Positions 15,868 through 23,408 of a DNA stretch of 36,597 nt are shown in pieces. The position numbers and the translations under genes are program-made. The stretch comes from an uncultured Hyphomicrobiales bacterium (lineage in GTDB: Bacteria; Pseudomonadota; Alphaproteobacteria; Rhizobiales; Hyphomicrobiaceae), in NCBI GenBank assembly GCA_902826255.1, contig CADEEC010000012.1:1-36597 (forward strand), written 5' to 3'. Under the pieces are notes generated by a model. The model was not told the DNA's origin. It was given only the letters and a program-made list of their open reading frames with translations, and made no database searches. The first letter of the stretch is position 1; each line of letters begins with the position of its first letter.

Positions 15868-16016
15868 TGCTTAGCTCATGCTTGTATGGAGGGGACGGCT
15901 GGTGGGGTGCCTGGGCGCCCGGTTCCTCCCCTCGCATTAGATCGAAGTCGGGCCGGGCGAAAGGCGAAAAGCGCCGGGCCAGCGCCCAAATGCCGCGATA
16001 TGGCGCCAACGCAGGC

Positions 16017-16073
16017 GTTTGTGGGAATCATCCCACAAACCAGTGCACATGATTTGTGGTTGTCGTCCCAATC
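16017..16073 (+). promoter_or_regulatory. Tandem dyad operators upstream of the HTH-methyltransferase operon
   Basis: Site 1 (16017-16040) is a perfect inverted repeat with 10-bp arms (GTTTGTGGGA) around a 4-nt spacer. Site 2 (16053-16070) repeats the same geometry imperfectly: TTTGTGG, six bases, TCCCA. The two start 35 bp apart. They lie in the 261-bp divergent region between suhB and the 16129 gene, nearer the latter. The symmetric design and the second copy argue for binding by a dimeric regulator rather than a terminator. The regulator is unknown; the HTH-bearing protein encoded just downstream is one candidate. Confidence 0.6.
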
Positions 16074-16128
16074 CGTCCGTCGCTAGGCTCCCCGGCAAAT
16101 CAACCAACGCGGCACCGGGAGAAACGCG

Positions 16129-17532
16129 ATGCAGGAGGCTGTCGGCCTATTGGACAGCATTTCCGAGTTCTGCCGCCGCGCCAACATGGCCGAATCCACC
16201 TTCGGCCGGCGCGCGGTGAATGACGGGAAGTTCGTAGCCCGGCTGCGCGACGGCGCGCGCATCACGCCCGAGACGCTGGAACGGGTCAGCGAGTTTCTCA
16301 TCACGCAGGGGGTGACGGCGCCGTCCTCGCCGCCCGAGCTGATGAGACTGATGCGCGTGACCCCGGCGGCCGGCGCGAGTGCCGTGGCACCGATGCCCGC
16401 CAAAGATGCCCCCTCGCGCAACTTCCGCTTCTTCGACAATCGCCAGAAGTATCTGCTGTTCGTCAACACGTGCAGCGAGAAGGAGACGATCGCGCAGCGC
16501 GTCGGGCTCGAGCTGCAGCACCTGCACCCCTCGCCGCCGGCGCTGCGCGTGTTCGATGCCGGCATGGGCGACGGCACCGTGCTCACACGCGTGATGCGCG
16601 AGATGCACCGGCGTTTCCCGACGCTGCCGTTCTACGTGGTGGGCAAGGAGATCAGCCTTGAGGACACGCGCCTCAGCCTGGAGAAGATGGCGGACCGCTT
16701 CTACGAGCACCCCGCCACCGTGCTGGTCGTCACCAACATGTACTATACCGAGGCGCCGTGGCTGACGCCCAAGGCGCTGTCGGCAGCGACCTCTCTGGTG
16801 TGGCACGAGGTGGCGCTGTCGGGCTCCACGGCCGCCGAGTTCTCCGACCAGATCACGGCGCTCGAACCTCTGCTCGGTAAGGTCTGGCAGGCCAAGCACA
16901 GTGCCAAGACCGGCAATCCGATCTACGAGCGGCCCGTCGCCCTCGTCATCTATCGCGATGATTTCCGCTTCCTGATGCATGACGTCATCCCGCAACAGGG
17001 ACGCGCTCGCGCCGACTACGATCTCGTCATTGCCTCGCAGCCCTACCGTGCGCGGATTCCCGTGGAGCTGAAGGCGTCGCGGGTCATCGCCCCGCTGACG
17101 CGCGGCTTGCGGCCCGGCGGGCGCCTGCTCGGCATCCACTCCTTCGGCCATGATCCGGCGCTGGAGATCGTGCGCAAGGTGTGGCCGGAGGAGAACCCAT
17201 TCACCACGTCACGGCACGACATCCTGCGCACCGTGCGTGCCGAGCTCGGCCGCGAGGCGCGTCACTACAACTTCAACGCCTACGCGGACCAGCGGGCGGT
17301 GTTCCGCTACGACATGCACACGCTGCCGACGGAGATCGCCGATTCCATCGGCACGTCGACGCTGTTTGCTGCGTGGAATGCGGCCGTCTACGTCGCGCAG
17401 ATCGACGACGAGCGACTGGCCGACGTGGTGGGTACGCGCAAATACCTCGATGCGACCCGCGAAGTGCTGCAGGCGCACGGGCAGCTCTGGTTCCTCGACG
17501 AATCCTACGTGATCTCACGCAAGAGAGGGTGA
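16129..17532 (+). CDS. HTH-like domain fused to SAM-methyltransferase-like protein
   Basis: A 467-residue protein. Residues 5-60 look like a small helix-turn-helix domain (FCRRANMAESTFGRRAVNDGK, VARLRDG, TPETLERVSEFL) similar to those of short Rhizobiales regulators. A linker of about 35 residues follows. Residues 100-380 resemble a class I methyltransferase: motif I VFDAGMGDGTVLTRV (141-155), an acidic residue after strand 2 (VVGKEISLED, E174), and LRPGGRLLGIHSFGHD (327-342). A final domain (about 380-467) is unassigned. I do not recognise a specific subfamily or substrate. It is followed after 4 nt by an MTHFR-like gene, suggesting a role in one-carbon or methyl-group metabolism. The operator-like dyads upstream fit autoregulation. 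Confidence 0.68.
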   Translation: MQEAVGLLDSISEFCRRANMAESTFGRRAVNDGKFVARLRDGARITPETLERVSEFLITQGVTAPSSPPELMRLMRVTPAAGASAVAPMPAKDAPSRNFRFFDNRQKYLLFVNTCSEKETIAQRVGLELQHLHPSPPALRVFDAGMGDGTVLTRVMREMHRRFPTLPFYVVGKEISLEDTRLSLEKMADRFYEHPATVLVVTNMYYTEAPWLTPKALSAATSLVWHEVALSGSTAAEFSDQITALEPLLGKVWQAKHSAKTGNPIYERPVALVIYRDDFRFLMHDVIPQQGRARADYDLVIASQPYRARIPVELKASRVIAPLTRGLRPGGRLLGIHSFGHDPALEIVRKVWPEENPFTTSRHDILRTVRAELGREARHYNFNAYADQRAVFRYDMHTLPTEIADSIGTSTLFAAWNAAVYVAQIDDERLADVVGTRKYLDATREVLQAHGQLWFLDESYVISRKRG

Positions 17533-17536
17533 CGCC

Positions 17537-18448
17537 ATGCCGACAGCCTCCGCAACGATACCCGACACCGCATCTGGCGCCGTAGCGCCCGAGATCGCCG
17601 CGGCCGCTTCCGAGCTGGTGGCGTGCGGCTCCCTGGAGATGGGTGCGGATGCGCCTGGCGATGCCGCGCGCATCGCCGAGCTGCTGCCGGCCGGCACGCC
17701 GGTCTACGTGAACCATCTGCCGAAGCATGACATCTCCTACACGCTGAGAGCGCTCATCGCGCTGCGCGAAGCTAACCTGGAGCCGGTGCCGCATGTCGCC
17801 GTGCGCAGGGTCGCCTCGCGCGAGGAGGTCAAGGGCTTCCTCGAGAAGGCCGCGCGCGTTGCCGGCGTGTCGAAGATCCTGCTGCTGGGCGGCGACATCG
17901 CGGCTCCGGCAGGGCCCTACCAGCAGGCGGCGGACCTGCTGCAGGAGGATTTCATCGGTGAATGCGGACTGAGCCAGGTCGGGCTGGCGGGTTATCCGGA
18001 GGGCCATCCTCGCATTGCCACAGATGCGCTGAACGCGGCGCTGGAACAGAAGCTGTCACTGGCGCGCGAGCGCGGTCTGTCGCCCCATGTCGTGACGCAG
18101 TTCTCGTTCGCGCCCAACCGCATCGTCGAGTTCTGCGCCGACCTTGCGCGCCGCGCCCCGGGCGTGCCGGTCTATGTGGGGCTTGCCGGCCCGACGAGCC
18201 CGGTCTCGCTGTTGCGCTATGCGCAGCGGTGCGGGGTCAGCGCGTCCCTGCGGGCGCTGCAGGCCGAGGGCATGCGCGCCGTGCGGCTCATCACGCACGT
18301 TGATCCGACAGACCAGCTTCTCATGCTTGCGCGCCACGCGCGTACGGGCAGCGCGAGCAACGTCGTCGGCGTGCATTTGTTCTCGTTCGGCGGGGTGGCG
18401 CGCACCGTGGCGTGGATGAACGAGCGCATCACCATTCGCACCGCCTAG
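17537..18448 (+). CDS. Methylenetetrahydrofolate reductase (MetF) superfamily protein
   Basis: A 303-residue protein of the FAD-dependent MTHFR family, close in length to bacterial MetF. Recognisable elements are SLEMG with E34 at the position of the MetF catalytic Glu, VPHVAVR, LLLGGD (D120), VGLAGYPEGHPRI, HVVTQFSFAPNRIVEFC and VYVGLAGPTSPVSLLRYA. The usual FFPP after the Glu is absent, and the C-terminal strand reads LFSFGG instead of the common FYTLN, so it is a divergent member. It may reduce methylene-THF or oxidise methyl-THF. AGAGGG spans the preceding stop, so it is co-translated with the methyltransferase-like gene. Confidence 0.85.
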   Translation: MPTASATIPDTASGAVAPEIAAAASELVACGSLEMGADAPGDAARIAELLPAGTPVYVNHLPKHDISYTLRALIALREANLEPVPHVAVRRVASREEVKGFLEKAARVAGVSKILLLGGDIAAPAGPYQQAADLLQEDFIGECGLSQVGLAGYPEGHPRIATDALNAALEQKLSLARERGLSPHVVTQFSFAPNRIVEFCADLARRAPGVPVYVGLAGPTSPVSLLRYAQRCGVSASLRALQAEGMRAVRLITHVDPTDQLLMLARHARTGSASNVVGVHLFSFGGVARTVAWMNERITIRTA

Positions 18449-18631
18449 TCGTCCACCGTTAGGGCGCGTACGGCGTTCTGTTGGCGGCTCATTCCGATTG
18501 CGATCATGAGAATTTCGAGCTGGGGCTTAGCCATACAGCGGCGATGCCCTATCGTTTGTCATACGCGCACGAGTCGCCAGATGGCCGCGCCGGCGAACCG
18601 GCCGAAGCCATTGTTGCAGGAGATGCATTTC

Positions 18632-18979
18632 ATGACGTCGTTGCTTGCCCGCGCCGTTCTCATCGTCAGCGCGCTGCTCTTGTCGATTGTCTCGGGTGAT
18701 ACCGCCCTCGCGCAGGATCGCCACGACCGGCGCATGTACATCGTCAATGAGTCCAACAGTACGGTTGTCTATTTCCATGCGACCAACAAGGGCGTGAAGA
18801 ACTGGGGGCGGGACTTGCTCGGTCAGGGGGTCATCCGGCCCGGACAGCGTTGGCTCTTCAATTTCAATGATGGGACAGGTTATTGCACGTTCGACTTCCG
18901 CGCCGTGCTCGAAAACGGCCGTGCGGTCGAGCGCTATGGCATCAACGCCTGTCGTGAAGTCAGCTGGCACGTGCGCTGA
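18632..18979 (+). CDS. Small secreted protein of unknown function
   Basis: A 115-residue protein with a signal peptide (LLARAVLIVSALLLSIVSGDTALA, cleavage probably after ALA before QDR). The mature part of about 85 residues is beta-rich (MYIVNESNSTVVYFHATN, RWLFNFNDGTGYCTFDFRAVLENG) and has two Cys (in GYCTF and NACRE), compatible with a periplasmic disulfide. I do not recognise the family with certainty. The start at 18632 has AGGAG 9 nt upstream; an ATG at 18623 sits too close to that site. It ends facing the SEL1-repeat gene. Confidence 0.72.
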   Translation: MTSLLARAVLIVSALLLSIVSGDTALAQDRHDRRMYIVNESNSTVVYFHATNKGVKNWGRDLLGQGVIRPGQRWLFNFNDGTGYCTFDFRAVLENGRAVERYGINACREVSWHVR

Positions 18980-19000
18980 GCGCGCACACTTCTATAGAAG
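18971..19000. terminator. Hairpin and palindrome between convergent genes
   Basis: GTGCGC (18971-18976) and GCGCAC (18982-18987) form a stem across the stop codon, followed by the perfect palindrome CTTCTATAGAAG (18989-19000). They occupy the whole gap between the convergent secreted-protein and SEL1-repeat genes. No T-run is present, so termination is inferred from position only. Confidence 0.35.
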
Positions 19001-19003
19001 CGG

Positions 19004-20101
19004 CTACTCCACGCCCAGCATCAGCTTGTCGCGCCATTGCTCGGCGGCCGCCTGTGCCTTGGCGCGATCGGCGCGCGACAGCGAAGTCAGCATCTTGTCG
19101 AGGACCTCGTCCTCGATGCCGCCGGCCCGGGCGATGAAGTTCCACTTGGCGGCTTCGACGAGGTTCTTCTCCACGCCGGCGCCGTGTGCGTAGCAGCGCG
19201 CCAGCCGGTTCTGGGCGGTGGCCGCGCCCTTCTCGGCCGCGCGCCGGAAGAACTCGGCGCCCCTCTTCACGTCGGGCGGCACGCCGTGACCGCGGAAGAG
19301 GATCAGGGCGTAGTCGATCTGGGCTTCGGTGTGCCCCTTCTCGGCGGCCTTGGCGATCCACTTGGCCGCCTCGAACGCGTTGTGGTCGGTGCCCTGGCCG
19401 GTGGCATACATGGTGCCGAGGTCATACTGGGCGGTCGTCACGCCCTGTTCGGCTGCAAAGCGCATGTGCATGAAGGCGCGGTGAGGGTTCTGCGGCTTGC
19501 CATCGCCGGCGACGAACAACAGCGCCAGATTATAGTTTGCGAGTGCGTGCCGCCTGGCGGCAGCCGCTTCCAGGAAGCGGGCAGCTTCAGTGCGGTCCTT
19601 CTCGATGCCTTCGCCCTCGGCAAGCATGAGGCCGTAGGCGAACATGGCCTCCGGATCGCCAAGCTCGGCGCCGCGTGAGTACCACTGCGCCGCCAGCGGC
19701 AGGTTCTTGGAGGTGCCGAGACCTTCCGCGTAGATGCGCGCCACGAGCGTGTGGGCTGTCGGCTCGCCGCGCTCGGCGCCCTTCACGCCGAGCTCGAGCG
19801 CGGTGAGGTATTGGCCCTGATCGAAGGCTTCGTAGGCGGCGTCGTCGCCAGCGGGCGCAGCCGCCTTGGCGTGCGAGCTGCCCTTCGCCGGCGGGGCGGA
19901 AGGAGCTGGCGCCTGCCTGCCGTCGGTATCCGGCACGGTCTTGATCATTTTCATGGGCGCCTTGGCGGGCGCTTTCTTCTTGTCGATGGGCGCCCCCGGT
20001 CCGTCGACGCGGCTCGCCCACGAGCTGGTTTCGGCGACGGCTGCCGTGCCGAGCAATGCCACCGCAAGGGAGGCAGCGAGAAACGCGCGGGGAGCGGTCA
20101 T
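19004..20101 (-). CDS. SEL1-repeat (tetratricopeptide-like) secreted protein
   Basis: A 365-residue protein with a signal peptide (AFLAASLAVALLGTAAVA), a Lys/Pro/Ala-rich linker (about 40-85) and at least five SEL1-like repeats (about 87-330), for example AARIYAEGLGTSKNLPLAAQWYSRGAELGD and DLGTMYATGQGTDHNAFEAAKWIAKAAEKG. SEL1 repeats form alpha-solenoids for protein-protein contact, often at the cell envelope. The ATG at 20101 overlaps the stop of the ThiE-like gene (ATGA), so it is translationally coupled. The frame is open further upstream within that gene, but this is not coding. Confidence 0.9.
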   Translation of the reverse strand: MTAPRAFLAASLAVALLGTAAVAETSSWASRVDGPGAPIDKKKAPAKAPMKMIKTVPDTDGRQAPAPSAPPAKGSSHAKAAAPAGDDAAYEAFDQGQYLTALELGVKGAERGEPTAHTLVARIYAEGLGTSKNLPLAAQWYSRGAELGDPEAMFAYGLMLAEGEGIEKDRTEAARFLEAAAARRHALANYNLALLFVAGDGKPQNPHRAFMHMRFAAEQGVTTAQYDLGTMYATGQGTDHNAFEAAKWIAKAAEKGHTEAQIDYALILFRGHGVPPDVKRGAEFFRRAAEKGAATAQNRLARCYAHGAGVEKNLVEAAKWNFIARAGGIEDEVLDKMLTSLSRADRAKAQAAAEQWRDKLMLGVE

Positions 20102-20760
20102 GCACACTCCTGTTCGCTGGCGACGGATTGCAGCGCGGTGGCGATGCCGGCGATCCGGCTGCGGACGTCGCCTGCGGCAAATCCCGCATGCAGCGTGACG
20201 GCGACGAAATCGGCGCCGCTGCGGGCGAGCGCCTCGGCTTCCTCTGCGGTCTCGACGTCGAAGGCCACGCACGGCACCTGGAAGATTTCGGCCCACCACG
20301 CGACAAGCTCGTCGCGGCGGTGAAGTCCCTTGTCCTTGTCCTTCAGGTGGGCAGGAGCGCCAAATGCCACGTAGTCGGCGCCGGCTTCGGCGATCGTCAT
20401 CGCGTCGTGGCGGGAGACGCCCGGATCGACGCCGACGATCTTCTGGTCGCCGAGCGCCGCTCGCGCGGCCTGGTAGGCGGCGAGGTTGCCAGCGCTTGCT
20501 CCGAGGTGGACACCATCCGCACCGGTGGCGCGCACGAGCGCCGGCTCGCCGGCGACGAGCGCGGCTATCCCAGACTTGCGGGCGAGTTCGACGAGAGGTT
20601 TAGCAGCCGCCGCATCGAGGGCGCGGCCCTCGGCTGCGCGGATCAGGACGGTGGCGATGCCGGCCGCATCGAGAGCAGCCGTGAGCCGCGCCGCAGCGCC
20701 GTCTCCGGTCTCGATCACCAGGTAGAGCTCGCACCCTGCTTGGTCCTGCGGCACCTGCAA
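20098..20760 (-). CDS. Divergent thiamine phosphate synthase (ThiE/TenI)-like protein
   Basis: A 220-residue TIM-barrel protein related to ThiE, which couples HMP-pyrophosphate and thiazole phosphate to thiamine phosphate. Family elements are GADGVHLGAS, IVGVDPGVSRHDAM, GADYVAFGAP and SGADFVAVTL. However, the usual N-terminal Q-x-R-x-K substrate loop reads VLIRAAEG, the NDR segment reads VAGEPAL, and the P-T-x-T-K loop reads AHLKDKDKG, so thiamine synthesis is doubtful. No other thiamine genes are adjacent. It may be a paralog with another function, coupled to the SEL1-repeat protein. Confidence 0.78.
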   Translation of the reverse strand: MQVPQDQAGCELYLVIETGDGAAARLTAALDAAGIATVLIRAAEGRALDAAAAKPLVELARKSGIAALVAGEPALVRATGADGVHLGASAGNLAAYQAARAALGDQKIVGVDPGVSRHDAMTIAEAGADYVAFGAPAHLKDKDKGLHRRDELVAWWAEIFQVPCVAFDVETAEEAEALARSGADFVAVTLHAGFAAGDVRSRIAGIATALQSVASEQECA

Positions 20761-20922
20761 TCCTCAAATAGGCTTCGGTTTTCCGTGCAGGCTATCAGTC
20801 TCCAATGGGGCGAAAAAGCGACTGAACGATCCCTTGTCACGTCGTGATTTCGGGTATGCTGAAGGGCGGTGCAGACTTGCCCCCAATTTTACACCACCCG
20901 AAGCATATGGAGGGAACAGGCC

Positions 20923-21297
20923 ATGTCCGGAGCGGCTTCCGCAGGCGACCTCGACGACCTCTCTCAGCTCAACCGCGATTACATCAATTCCGTTCAGACC
21001 ATGGACGTGAAGCGTTTCGATGAGATCCTGAGCGGCGACTTCGTTTGCTCGAACCCGGACGGCTCGCGTGTCGATCGCGCCGGCTTCCTGCAGCAGACGG
21101 CGAAGCCCATCGCCATCCGCGACCTGCAAGCCCGCGACGTCGATATCCGCCTCATGGGTGACTTCGCCATCATCCACGCGCGCACGACCTACACGCTTCC
21201 CGACGGCAAGTCCGGCCAAGGCCGCTACACCGACATATGGGCCAAGAGCAACGGCGGCAACTGGCTGTGCGTTGCAGCGCACGTCACGCGCTGCTGA
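20923..21297 (+). CDS. NTF2-like (SnoaL/DUF4440-type) protein
   Basis: A 124-residue single-domain protein with the cone-like NTF2 fold pattern: an N-terminal helix (DLDDLSQLNRDYINSVQTMDVKRFDEILSGDFVCSNPDG), then strands such as DIRLMGDFAIIHARTTYTLPDG and GRYTDIWAKSNGGNWLCVAAHVTR. These domains serve as small-molecule binding or enzymatic pockets (isomerases, hydrolases), so function is open. The start at 20923 has GGAGGG upstream. A glutathione S-transferase gene follows after 21 nt, suggesting an operon for detoxification or catabolism. Confidence 0.8.
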   Translation: MSGAASAGDLDDLSQLNRDYINSVQTMDVKRFDEILSGDFVCSNPDGSRVDRAGFLQQTAKPIAIRDLQARDVDIRLMGDFAIIHARTTYTLPDGKSGQGRYTDIWAKSNGGNWLCVAAHVTRC

Positions 21298-21318
21298 TCC
21301 GACTGGAGCCAGCAAGCC

Positions 21319-22089
21319 ATGGCGATCAAGCTCTACGACAGTGCTTTCAGCCCGTTTGCGCGCAAGGTGCGGATGGTTCTGGAGCACAAGGGACTGGCGT
21401 TCGAGGCGGTGGACGGCCTGCTCAGGTCCAACCACGCTGCGCTCAAGGCGGTGAACGGGCGCGTCGAGGTACCGGTGCTGACCGATGGCGACATCACCGT
21501 CGTCAACTCCGCCGACATTGTCGCCTATCTCGACTTCCGCTATCCCGAAAAACCTGTCTATCCCGCTGACCCTGCCGCTCGCGTCGCAGCGCGCGCGTGG
21601 GAGCGCACGGCCGACACGCTCGTCGACGCCGTGCTCGTGAATCTTTCCTATTGGAAGCTGCTCGATCGCGACGACACCATGCCTGCCGGCCTCCTGGATA
21701 AGGCGCGGGCAGATATGGCGGTCGTCTACACGGCGCTCGAACGTTCGCTGGGCGACCGTGAGTTCGTGTGCGGGGCCTTGTCGATTGCCGACATCGCGCT
21801 GTTCCCTCACCTCACCGCCACGCGCGCCATGCAGGTGGAGTTCGCCAAGGACGTACACCCGAACCTGGGTCGTTGGTTCGCCGGCATGCGCAAGCTGCCG
21901 ATCTGCATCGACGACCAGCGCCGCGCCCGCGACTACATCGCCGCCATCAAGGACCACGACCTGGAGAAGAAACGCATCTTCTGGCGTGGCGACCGCATCG
22001 AATGGATGCTCGCCCACGGCTTCCACGATTGGTTCTTCAAGGAGATCGCCGAAGGCCGCGTCCTCTGGCCCGGCCCGTCCGTGCCGTAG
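21319..22089 (+). CDS. Glutathione S-transferase family protein
   Basis: A 256-residue protein. The N-terminal thioredoxin-like domain (about 1-80) begins IKLYDSAFSPFARKVRMVLEHKGLAFEAVD and contains EVPVLTDGDITVVNSADIVAYLD, where V-P and S/N-S-A-D bind glutathione. The helical C-terminal domain (about 90-225) has FVCGALSIADIALFPHL. Ser8 or Ser10 would be the catalytic residue. The final 40 residues (RIFWRGDRIEWMLAHGFHDWFFKEIAEG) exceed a minimal GST. The substrate is unknown. Confidence 0.9.
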   Translation: MAIKLYDSAFSPFARKVRMVLEHKGLAFEAVDGLLRSNHAALKAVNGRVEVPVLTDGDITVVNSADIVAYLDFRYPEKPVYPADPAARVAARAWERTADTLVDAVLVNLSYWKLLDRDDTMPAGLLDKARADMAVVYTALERSLGDREFVCGALSIADIALFPHLTATRAMQVEFAKDVHPNLGRWFAGMRKLPICIDDQRRARDYIAAIKDHDLEKKRIFWRGDRIEWMLAHGFHDWFFKEIAEGRVLWPGPSVP

Positions 22090-22090
22090 C

Positions 22091-22182
22091 CATCGTCCGG
22101 CACTTGTTGCAGGGATCCAGCGCTCAACGAACGCGGGCGCAAGCGGATAAACGGATCCCGGGGACAAGCCCCGGGATGACAA
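22091..22182. repeat. Palindromic intergenic repeat with strong hairpin
   Basis: The whole gap between the convergent GST and aldolase genes is filled by an inverted-repeat element. The right arm holds a 9-bp stem (ATCCCGGGG at 22155-22163, exact complement at 22169-22177) with a 5-nt loop. The left arm (22093-22119, with CTTGT and GGGATCCA) is a decayed reverse-complement copy of that arm. Elements ending in a TCATCCCGGG-type sequence are common dispersed repeats in alphaproteobacteria. The hairpin begins 6 nt after the aldolase stop and probably ends that transcript. Confidence 0.7.
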
Positions 22183-23211
22183 CTAAGCCGCCTTCTCCTG
22201 CTTCTCGTCCCACTTTCCGAGGGTGGCGACGCCATTCATCTTGGCGCGGTGCGAGAACGCGCGCTGACCCGCCGCTACGTTCTCCGACTTCCCGCCCCAC
22301 GCTTTCAGCGCGGCGGCCTGCAGGGCGCGGCCGTAGGAGAACGACAGCTTCCAGGGCAGCGGGCCAAGTGCGTTCATGTAGTGCAGGTGGGCGGTGGCAT
22401 CCTCGTCGGACTGGCCGCCCGAAAGGAAGGCGATGCCCGGCACCGCCGTCGGCACGCAGCGCTTGAGGACTTTCACGGTGCGTTCGGCCACTTCCTCGCG
22501 GCTCGCCTGCTTCGGCGATTTCTTGCCGGCGATCACCATGTTGGGCTTCAGGATCGTCTTCTCCAGCGGCACGTTGGCGTAGTAGAGCTGCTGGTAGACC
22601 TCCTTCAAAATCCACTCCGTCACCATCTCGCACGCATCGATGTCGTGGCCGCCGTCCATCAGCAGCTCCGGCTCCACGATCGGCACGATGCCGCCCTCCA
22701 CGCACAGGGCTGCGTAGCGCGCGAGCGCGTGCGCATTCGCGTTGATCGCCGCATAGCTCGGTGTGCCGGGGCCGGTGATATCGTACACCGCGCGCCACTT
22801 CGCGAACTTGGCGCCGAGGCCCGCGTACTCCTTGATCCGGTCCGCCAAGCCGTCGAGGCCTTCGGTGATGGTCTCGCCCTTGCTGAAGGGGAGCGGCTTG
22901 GTGCCCTTGTCGACCTTGATGCCGGGCAGCGAGCCGGAAGCCTCGATCAGCTTGGTCAGCGGCGTGCCGTCCTTGGCCTTCTGGCGAATGGTCTCATCGA
23001 ACAGGATCACGCCGGAGACATGGTTCTTCATGGCGTCCGTGGAGCGGAACAGCATCTCGCGATAGTCGCGGCGGTTGTCCTCGGTGTTCTCGGTCTTGAT
23101 GCTGTCGAAGCGCTTCTTGATGGTGCCGGTGCTCTCGTCGGCGGCGAGGATGCCCTTGCCGGGGGCCACCATGGCCGCGGCCACCTGCTCCAAAGTCATC
23201 GCTTTCGTCAT
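22183..23211 (-). CDS. Class I fructose-bisphosphate aldolase
   Basis: A 342-residue glycolytic/gluconeogenic enzyme of the animal-like Schiff-base class. The active-site residues known from rabbit aldolase are all visible: D24 in ILAADES, K100 in PGIKVDKG, K139 in FAKWRAVYDI, E180 in PIVEPE, and the Schiff-base K222 in TILKPNMV. FLSGGQSDEDATAHL and LSFSYGRALQ complete the family pattern. GGGAG lies 9 nt before the ATG. The preceding 197 nt to the DUF3592 gene hold no recognisable feature. Confidence 0.96.
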   Translation of the reverse strand: MTKAMTLEQVAAAMVAPGKGILAADESTGTIKKRFDSIKTENTEDNRRDYREMLFRSTDAMKNHVSGVILFDETIRQKAKDGTPLTKLIEASGSLPGIKVDKGTKPLPFSKGETITEGLDGLADRIKEYAGLGAKFAKWRAVYDITGPGTPSYAAINANAHALARYAALCVEGGIVPIVEPELLMDGGHDIDACEMVTEWILKEVYQQLYYANVPLEKTILKPNMVIAGKKSPKQASREEVAERTVKVLKRCVPTAVPGIAFLSGGQSDEDATAHLHYMNALGPLPWKLSFSYGRALQAAALKAWGGKSENVAAGQRAFSHRAKMNGVATLGKWDEKQEKAA

Positions 23212-23408
23212 TTATCTGATCTCCCGCCACGCGCGTTTTCTGAGGGCTGTTGGCCCATGGCATAGCGCGGAAGCCGCGCGGTTGCCAACGGGTTCTGCCC
23301 GCCGGAAAAGCTGCCCTTCCGCGGTTGTTCTGTGTTGGAGGTTAACGGGTGGGGACGATACGGGTTCCCGCCCTTACCTCGGTGCAGGGCTGCCGGACCC
23401 AGGCGCCG

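Noticed and set aside
15040-16128. Plus-strand open frames opposite suhB and in its upstream region
   Set aside because: They lie antisense to the clearly coding inositol monophosphatase gene or in the divergent promoter region, and have no coding character.
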